A stretch of 64,000 nucleotides of DNA, taken from contig JALMGJ010000003.1 of assembly GCA_023362775.1 (NCBI GenBank), positions 48,119,916-48,183,915 of the forward strand, given 5' to 3'. The notes beneath the pieces are model-generated. The model was not told the DNA's origin and did not search any database. It saw only the letters and a program-made list of their open reading frames with translations. Numbering within the stretch: the first letter of the stretch is position 1; each line of letters opens with the position of its first letter. The position numbers and the translations under genes were made by a program. Source of the stretch: Charina bottae. Taxonomy: Eukaryota > Chordata > Lepidosauria > Squamata > Charinaidae. Below, piece by piece: positions 57,601 through 64,000 of this stretch.

Positions 57601-58029
57601 GTATTCCCTGTAGTAACCTATGGCTGTGAGAGCTGGACCATAAGGAAGGCTGAGCGAAGGAAGATAGATGCTTTTGAACTGTGGTGTTGGAGGAAAATTC
57701 TGAGAGTGCCTTGGACTGCAAGAAGATCAAACCAGTCCATATTCCAGGAAATAAAGCCAGACTGCTCACTTGAGGGAATGATATTAAAGGCAAAACTGAA
57801 GTACTTTGGCCACATAATGAGAAGACAGGATACCCTGGAGAAGAAGCTGATGCTAGGGAAAGTGGAAGGCAAAAGGAAGAGGGGCCGACCAAGGGCAAGA
57901 TGGATGGATGATATTCTGGAGGTGACGGACTCGACCGTGGGGGAGCTGGGGATGGTGACGGCCGACAGGAAGCTCTGGCGTGGGCTGGTCCATGAAGTCA
58001 CGAAGAGTCGGAAGCGACTGAACGAATAA
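54649..58029 (+). pseudogene. BovB-type ORF2 with triplicated endonuclease segment
   Basis: Frame 54649-55203 holds the endonuclease start (GTWNVRSMSQGKLDVVIGEM, ELKWTGMGHF). A shift near 55195 and a second one near 55270 follow. Frame 55295-56227 holds the rest of the endonuclease, including three in-frame copies of a 57-codon block. After another shift near 56215, frame 56293-57192 has FIDYSKAFDCVDHNKLW and GVRQGCILSPYLFNLYAEHI. A TGA at 57190-57192 replaces Arg. Frame 57277-58029 has the C-terminal region (YADDTTLMAESEEEL begins just upstream) and ends SRKRLNE. Not functional as it stands. Confidence 0.94.
55402..55914 (+). repeat. 171-bp in-frame tandem triplication within BovB endonuclease
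   Basis: The word aacaaacactctcttccaac occurs at 55402, 55573 and 55744, exactly 171 bp apart. Each unit encodes NTLFQQPKRRLYTWTSPDGR through DYILCSQ to the catalytic SDHEL. Units 1 and 2 look identical (CSQGWRTSIQSIK); unit 3 reads CSQRWRTSIQSVK. The reading frame is kept throughout. Confidence 0.97.
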
Positions 58030-58044
58030 ACAACAATTTAAGCC

Positions 58045-59688
58045 ACTGACTCCAGCCCTCTGCTCAGTGCAAGAATCCAAATTCAAGCATCCCCAACAGG
58101 GGGCTGTTTGGTCCCTTGTTCAACACACCCACTGAAGGGAAATCTACCACCTTTCTTGATAGTTCGTTCCACTGCTCTTACTATTGGGAGTTTTTTATAA
58201 CATTGAAGGTGAATCTGATTTCCTAGAATGTGAATCCATAATTCCACATCCTGCAATGTGGAATGATAGAAAACAGGTCTTGACCTTCTTCTGCATGACA
58301 TCCTTTTAGGTATTGAAGAATGCTTTCACATCCCCCTAAGTGTTTTCTTTTCAAGCTTATACAAGTCCATCTGCTTCACCCTCTACTCATTGGGCCTAAC
58401 TTACAAACCCTTGAACTTCTTTGTTGCCGTTTCCCAAACTTGTTCTAGTTTCTGTGAATCCTACCTGAACTATGGTGGCCAGAATTGGACATGGTACTTC
58501 TGACCAAAGCAGTATAAAATGGAGCTGTTGCTTCCTATGATTTGGGAACAATATTTCTGTTGATGCAGTTGAAAATAACATTACCCTTTTCTGTAACAGC
58601 ATCAAACTGCTGACTCATATTCAGCATGCAATCAACTACTATTTCAAGATGTTTATTATCACAAAGCCAGATAAACCGTATACTCTACCTGTACATATGA
58701 TTTTTCTTTCCTCGGTGAATGACTTTGCCTTTATTTATATTAAATTTTGTTTTGTTACCCCTTGTGTATTTGCATCAAGAACATTCTAATTTTTATTTCT
58801 GTCATTTAGGGTATTAGTTATACCACCCAATTCTATATTATCTGCAAATTTGATGGCATTCTACTTATGCTTCATTCAAGCCATAGTGAAAGTATTGAAG
58901 AGTAGAGTGTCCAGGTATAAACTTTGTAGCACCCCATTCAATAGTGTATATCTCTCCAGTTTGATTGCAGAGCACTCTCTGAGTACAATTTTTGGGACAA
59001 TAATTGTCATGCCATCCAATACATACTTAACTAGCAAGACTTGTTCCTACCAAACCCATGCTGATTTCTGGTGATTATTGCAGTTGTTTTCAAGGTGCTT
59101 ATAGATAAATCTCTTTATGATCTGCTTTAGAATCTTCTGAGGTATCAATGCCAGACTGATTGATTTGTGGTTTCCTCGATCTTCCTTTCCTGCCTTTTGG
59201 AAGATAGGCACGGGCGTCCTCAGGCTCCTGCTGTTTTCATCAAAATGACAAAGATAGCATTAAATTGTCCCACCACAAGCTCTACCCCTTTGGGGTTCGC
59301 GTAGGACAGCATGAACATAAGGGTGGGTCTTGCATCATGATGTCACATAGCTGCGTCATCAGACTAACTTGTTTGATTCTCACTCTGCAGATATCACTAA
59401 AGATAGGAACCACATTTGTTACCTTCAAGTGTCTGGCACTTCATTCTTCACCAGTTCTTTAGTCTTTCTCAAAGATAATACATAACATTTCATCCAGGCT
59501 ATTAGCTATTAGCTTCAATATGCTAGAAGGTAATTCGTTTGGCTCTGGAAATTTACACTCATTAAAAAGTTTAAAGAGGCATTCCCTGACCATGTTTCTG
59601 TCAATTTTACATTTTAGTCTTTTGATTTTGTTTCTTTGTTTATTCTTATGGTTACTGTTTTGTTGTTTTTAATCCTGATGTGTAAATC
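58045..59688 (-). mobile_element. CR1-type LINE, 5'-truncated
   Basis: Plus-strand phrases in CR1 reverse-complement order: gttccactgctcttactatt, cattgggcctaacttacaaa, tatggtggccagaattggac, agcaccccattcaatagtgt, aacccatgctgatttctggt, gccttttggaagataggcac. This covers the 3' UTR and much of the reverse transcriptase. There is no long frame, so the copy is old. Confidence 0.83.
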
Positions 59689-60369
59689 ACCTAGAGCAAG
59701 GGTCGGAAATGGCGGCTCGCGAGCCAGATGCGGCTCTTTGGCCCCTTGACTGTGGCTCTTCCGCAGCTGAACTCACCCCGCCCCTTCCACGCGATTGGAT
59801 CCCGCCCCCAAACTCTTACGCTCTTACGTGCTCTCGCTCTCCAAGGCCGGGGCCACCCGCAGCCGCCCGCCCACACCTCGCGCACAGCCCGCGGGGCTCT
59901 CTGCCGCTCCCTTCGACAGAGGAGGGACCAGCGTGCCTTGGGAGCTGCTGCTGCTGCTGGCGGCATGTCTGGGCGAGGCGCGCGGGCGGAGCTGCCTGTC
60001 TGGCACTCGGGCGCTCCAGCTCCCGAGCCTCTTCCCTTCTCCCTCGCCACGTTCGGGCATTGAGGCCAGGCAAAGCCGGGCGGTCGCGCAGGGGCGAGGC
60101 CGGGAGTCCCCCTCCTGCGCCTACCGCCACATCTGTCCATTCCTGGCCTCTCTCCCCACCTCCGGCGGGTGCCCATGCCGGAATCCCTGCGACCCGGAGG
60201 CAGCGACTGCTCAGAGGGCCCCAGCGAGAAGAGGCGCGTGATCCGCGGTGGATCCCTTCGAGGGGCCGCGGGGCTTCCCCGCTTTCCTCCCAAGGAGGCC
60301 TCGATGGCACACCCTCCCGCCCCATCAATCCCCCCACCCCGCCGTTCGGCATCCTCTCCCCCCGCTAAC

Positions 60370-60675
60370 CTGAGCCCTGCAGCGGCCGGGGGAGCCGAGC
60401 CAGGCTCCGTTCCGGCGGGGCGACTGTCCGGAGGCGGCCAAGGGGAGAGCAGGCGGCTCTTCGCTCTCGGCGCGCCGCGGGGCCAGACGAGCCTCCGAGT
60501 GCAGTGGGACGGGAGCTCCGCCTGCGCGCCTTCCTGTCCTTGCGGGCCGCCGGCGACGCTTCCATCCCACTGCACCCAGAGGCTCGCCTGCTCTCTCCTT
60601 GGCCGCCTCCGGTCGCTACAGTCGCCCCACCGGAACGGAGCCTGGCTCAGCTCCCCCGGCCGCCGCAGGGCTCGG
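60370..60675. repeat. Imperfect inverted repeat inside hAT
   Basis: Left arm: agccctgcagcggccggggg, ggctccgttccggcggggcg, gcggccaaggggagagcagg, gtgcagtgggacgg. Right arm is its reverse complement in the same order, with a few substitutions and a gap of about 40 bp. The loop is about 45 bp. Confidence 0.85.
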
Positions 60676-61315
60676 ATTGGAAGAGAAGAAGTGGGGGGGG
60701 GACTCGGAGGCCCCCTTGTAGCCCGCTGCGGAGCCGCTCGCCGCGCCCACCTCCAGCCTTAGTGACGGCGGCGGCGGCCACCCATCACGGCGGCCAGTCC
60801 GCTGTGCCCTCTCCACTTGGCGGGACCCGCACCTCCTTCCCCGCCGGCGCCCGAGCGCAGACACCAGCCAGGACCCCGCACGGAAGATGCCGCGTGCCGC
60901 CAGCACCTGACGTCAAGGCGGCTGCGCTTCCGCGCCCAGCGGGCGGGCGAGGCAGGGAGAGAAGGGGAGACAGGGCTCCCTCTCCGGCCTCTGCGCCCCT
61001 TCAGGCCCGTCTCTCCGAGGGGGGCGGCGGGAGGGAAGTCCCCGTCCAAGGGGAAGCGCTGGGAACGAGCGGCGGAGGTTGGCCGGAGCTGGACGCGTCG
61101 CTCCGGTTGGAAGGTGCTCCAGCCGGCATCTCGGCAGCCGCCGGTGGCTGCGCAGAGGCCGCCTGCTTAGAGCCGGGTGCGGTCCAGCTGGGGAGCCTCC
61201 GCCTCAGGGCAGGGGCTCGAGAAGCACCCCCTCGCGGAAGCTGGCGAGGGCGCCTAGAATCAGCCTGAAGCCACCGAGGGCAGCGGCCGCTTCCTTCCTC
61301 GGGCACTGATAATAC

Positions 61316-61820
61316 AAATGGGAAAGAAGAGGATCCATTTGAGAGGGAGGGAAGGAGGGTGAGGAGGGGGCTACTGAGGGGGCGTCGTATTCCAGCCAGC
61401 TGCTCCCAAGCCACCTTCCCTCGTAGCTCTGGCTCGCGCGCATTAGAGACAGACACACACACAGAGCGCAGGCTCTCTCTCCCGGCCCGTGGCTAAGCAG
61501 CAAATGGGAACAAATGGGAAAGAAGAGGATCCATTTGAGAGGGAGGGAAGGAGGGTGGGGAGGGGGCTACTGAGGGGGCGTCGTATTCCAGCCAGCTGCT
61601 CCCAAGCCACCTTCCCTCGTAGCTCTGGCTCGCGCGCATTAGAGACAGACACACACACAGAGCGCAGGCTCTCTCTCCCGGCCCGTGGCTAAGCAGCAAA
61701 TGGGAACAAATGGGAAAGAAGAGGATCCATTTGAGAGGGAGGGAAGGAGGGTGGGGAGGGGGCTACTGAGGGGGCGTCGTATTCCAGCCAGCTGCTCCCA
61801 AGCCACCTTCCCTCGTAGCT
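61316..61820. repeat. 196-bp tandem repeat, about 2.6 copies, inside hAT
   Basis: aaatgggaaagaagaggatc recurs at 61316, 61512 and 61708. Each unit contains a purine-rich gagagggagggaaggagg block, gctactgagggggcgtcgta and an (AC)n stretch. Units 2 and 3 appear identical where they overlap; unit 1 differs slightly (ggtgagg for ggtgggg). Confidence 0.95.
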
Positions 61821-62348
61821 CTTTGCCTGGATTGGGGGCTTGAGCGGCTCCGGAAGACAAGCATCGAGCCTCTCTTTCCCTTCTCCTTCTTCCAAACCTC
61901 CCCCGCCAGAACGCCCCGTGCTGCACGAGCAGGTCGAACTTGCCCCCGCCGTCGCCTGGGACTTTCGCGATGGCGAGGGTAGGGCGCCGAAGCTGCGGGC
62001 TGGGGACGGATCCTGTGCTCCTGATGACCCCTCCGGGCAGGTTTCCCTTTGCCCCACAATATTCTGGGGAGCGGAGGGTGGCAGCTGTTTCCCCGCCACT
62101 CCCGGTGGGGTGGCCGGGCCGGGTTCGCGGAGCCGCTGGCTGCGCGGAGCCACTGGCTGCACCCCCTCCCTCCGTGAGCCCCCCGCCCCCTTCCACGCGA
62201 TTGGCTCCCGCCCGCAAAACCCGCCCCCTTCCACGCGATTGGCCCCCGCCCGCAAACCCCACCCCCTGGCTCTCGAGCACTTAAAAATGTGCACGAGCAT
62301 ACCAAAATGGCTCTCGGCTCAAAAAGTTTGCCGACCCTTGACCTAGAG

Positions 62349-62357
62349 TTACTTCTG

Positions 62358-62408
<51 letters not shown>

Positions 62409-62645
62409 TAATTCGATTTATATCACTGCTCCATCTCCCCCTAGGGGGACTCTAGTTGAAGTGGCGTACAAGTTGATTAAATAAATAAATAAATTCTTGT
62501 CCCTTTCTCCTGCCCTTCACAAGTTCTTGATGGAACTGTTGCTGAACAAAAATCAGAGTTGAAATAGCTGGTTTTCTTTGTTAACTTACAACATTTTTTG
62601 GTCTTCATTGATTGTTTGATTCATTCTTTTACTTGAAGGTACTGT
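62349..62645. other. (TTTA)n microsatellite and LINE-like tail
   Basis: (TTTA)n spans 62356-62408. ttcgatttatatcactgctc and ccccctagggggactctagt next to it suggest a minus-strand L2-type 3' end, to about 62490. The rest shows nothing. Confidence 0.6.
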
Positions 62646-63197
62646 ATATAGAGCAGGGGTCCCCAACCTGTGGGCTGCGGCCTGTTAGGAAGTGGGCCAC
62701 AAAGCAGGAGGTGAGCGGTGGTCTCAGGAATGAGCCTGTCCCTGCCGCCATGAGTCGGAGGAAGAGCAGCCGGTAGCAGGAAGAAACTGGGAAGGTGCAA
62801 AGACAGAGCCTGAGCCGGAGCAGCTGATTGGTGGGGATCCTGAAGGGGAAACACCTCCACCTATCAGCATGTGGCAAAGAAGGGCGGAGAGGTGGGCCGA
62901 GGAGCATGAGGCCCGATTGGCCCCCACTTGCAAATGGTCTGTCCGATTGGCTCCCGCCTGCAAACCCTGCCCCCCATCCGCGAGATTGGCTCCCACCTGC
63001 AAACCCCGCCCCCCAGTCCATGTGATTGGCTCCCACCTGCAAACCCCATCCCCCGTCTGTGCGATTGGCTCCTGCCTGTAAACCCCACCCCCGTCCACGC
63101 AATTGGCTCCCGCCTGCAAACCCCACCCCCTGGTCCGTGGAAAAATTGTCTTCCACGGAACTGTGTGGCAAAAAGGTTGGGGACCCCTGATATAGAG
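62646..63197. mobile_element. hAT element (62654-63189) with CCAAT/GC-box array
   Basis: Ends caggggtccccaacct and aggttggggacccctg. A perfect 8-bp duplication, atatagag, flanks it at 62646-62653 and 63190-63197. About 62905-63130 holds six units of roughly 36-39 bp, each with ATTGGCTCC and CAAACCCCGCCCCC-like words. No transposase. Confidence 0.95.
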
Positions 63198-64000
63198 AAA
63201 CCCTTTTTATTATTCTCAGCATCCTTTGCCAATTTTAATTCATTGTCAGCTTCAGCTTTCTTGACACCATTTTTACGGTTTTAAGCTTCCAATGTGCACG
63301 TTTCCTCTTTCCAACTCCGCTATATGTTCTTTTCTGTTTTCAAATCATCTGTAGCTTTTGCATTTGGGCATTTCTCTCTCCCTAATGCTGAATTTCTGGA
63401 AGTAATGTGAATTGTTCCTCAGCAGCAAGAAATAATCTTGCAGAGTTACTGTATGTATTCTCAAAGCAGACACCATCACTGTTAGGAGAGGAACACTGAT
63501 TTAAAATGGGCTGGAAATGCTTATTAGGTAAGGACTAGCAGAATGATAATTTCATTCCATGAAGAGCAGAATGAATACGTGTGTTTTAAGAATATATTGG
63601 TGAAATGTGTATCTTATATATAAAGACAAAATGTAAATAATTGTTACACTCAGTTCTTGAAACAGCCATGACATTTTAAAAAAAATCACCTCCCCTCCCC
63701 CCTTTTTTTTAGGTGGACTACATTTCTTCTGATGAAGTTTCACTAATGGCTTGACATCTGCAAATTAAACAGAATTCTCATTATGGAATATACAGATGGT
63801 ATGGATCCAAACTTCATCTTAATTGAAAGTCAAGCACTTCCATTGTTAACTAAAAATTATATTTTACTAAAAACAACACAAAAACACTTTCACATTTGAA
63901 ATATCCCTGCCAAAATGTGGGGACATTTTACATATTCATCTGTGTTCAAAATCTATCTGTGCAATGGCAGAAACTGGTATGTACTATAGAAAGGAAATAT
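63198..64000. other. No gene or clear repeat seen
   Basis: AT-rich unique sequence to the end of the window. Confidence 0.5.

Larger units (their letters stand above)
54475..58036 (+). mobile_element. Full-length divergent BovB-type RTE LINE
   Basis: The 5' end carries ttgttaccttgtcgtggtgc and agctaaaccatgaaggga, a BovB-like leader with clear differences; the 3' end is cacgaagagtcggaagcgac followed by tgaacgaataaacaacaa. It is about 3.56 kb, of which 342 bp are two extra copies of a 171-bp segment. Sequence divergence from the copies at 28163 and 49448 marks it as another subfamily. Confidence 0.95.
59689..62348. mobile_element. Large GC-rich hAT element (59697-62340)
   Basis: Ends caagggtcggaaatggcggc and gtttgccgacccttg. 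A perfect 8-bp duplication, acctagag, flanks it at 59689-59696 and 62341-62348. The 2644-bp interior is strongly GC- and CpG-rich and includes a large inverted repeat (about 60370-60515 against 60560-60675), a 196-bp tandem repeat (61316-61820) and ATTGG/GC-box units near both ends. Many overlapping open frames exist on both strands, none with transposase or other recognised domains; they reflect base composition. Non-autonomous; the interior may be captured host CpG-island DNA. Confidence 0.92.

Noticed and set aside
59691..62346. Many long overlapping open frames on both strands (up to 294 codons).
   Set aside because: They lie inside a GC-rich hAT element bounded by target duplications. 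Composition is R/P/A/G-biased, frames overlap on both strands, and no domain is recognisable, as expected when stop codons are rare.
62905..63130. Regularly spaced repeats resembling a CRISPR array.
   Set aside because: Units are imperfect and contiguous, without unique spacers, lie inside a hAT element, and the genome is vertebrate.

Overview
This is a window of vertebrate nuclear DNA, almost certainly from a squamate reptile and most likely a snake. The evidence is its repeats: Sauria-type tRNA SINEs, several RTE-BovB LINEs, L2 and CR1 LINEs, an L1 with a reptile-like ORF2 end, Buster-type hAT transposons and abundant AT-rich microsatellites. The species assignment is inference from repeat families I recognise; I could not search a database. 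I found no host protein-coding exon that I can defend. The only sign of a host gene is an isolated CpG island at about 18465-19165, which may hold a promoter and a first exon.

Layout. 1-18000 is AT-rich intergenic or intronic sequence with two internally reiterated SINEs, L2 and CR1 relics on the minus strand, a palindromic hAT MITE, another short 8-bp-TSD DNA transposon, a truncated BovB and a 207-bp TTTTA array. 18465-19165 is the CpG island. 19600-25000 holds tRNA-SINEs, an L2 3' end split by a SINE, and the first of two tiny U2 snRNA fragments. 25000-32000 is a nest: an L1 3' end with a 17-bp target duplication, then an L1-like element (5' leader, ORF1-like frame, AT-rich tail) into which a hAT element and a 3.0-kb BovB have inserted. 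32900-35300 is an L2 relic broken by a tandem pair of SINEs. 36878-37380 is an internally deleted L1. 44512-46202 is a second RTE lineage. 46569-48879 holds three hAT elements. 49131 is the second U2 fragment. 49448-52645 is an almost undamaged full-length BovB. 54475-58036 is a third, divergent BovB-type element with a triplicated endonuclease segment. 58045-59688 is CR1. 59697-63189 holds two GC-rich hAT elements, one of 2.64 kb with large palindromes and a 196-bp tandem repeat.

How the parts fit together. The coding capacity here is that of retrotransposons (endonuclease plus reverse transcriptase of RTE/BovB, L2, CR1, L1); SINEs and the U2 fragments are passengers of such machinery. The hAT elements carry no recognisable transposase and would need one supplied in trans. 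Perfect target duplications around many insertions show that several families were active fairly recently. The best leads are the in-frame triplication in the BovB endonuclease, the hybrid modular SINE, the GC-rich hATs carrying arrays of CCAAT plus GC boxes, and the shared target-site preference of seven hAT insertions.
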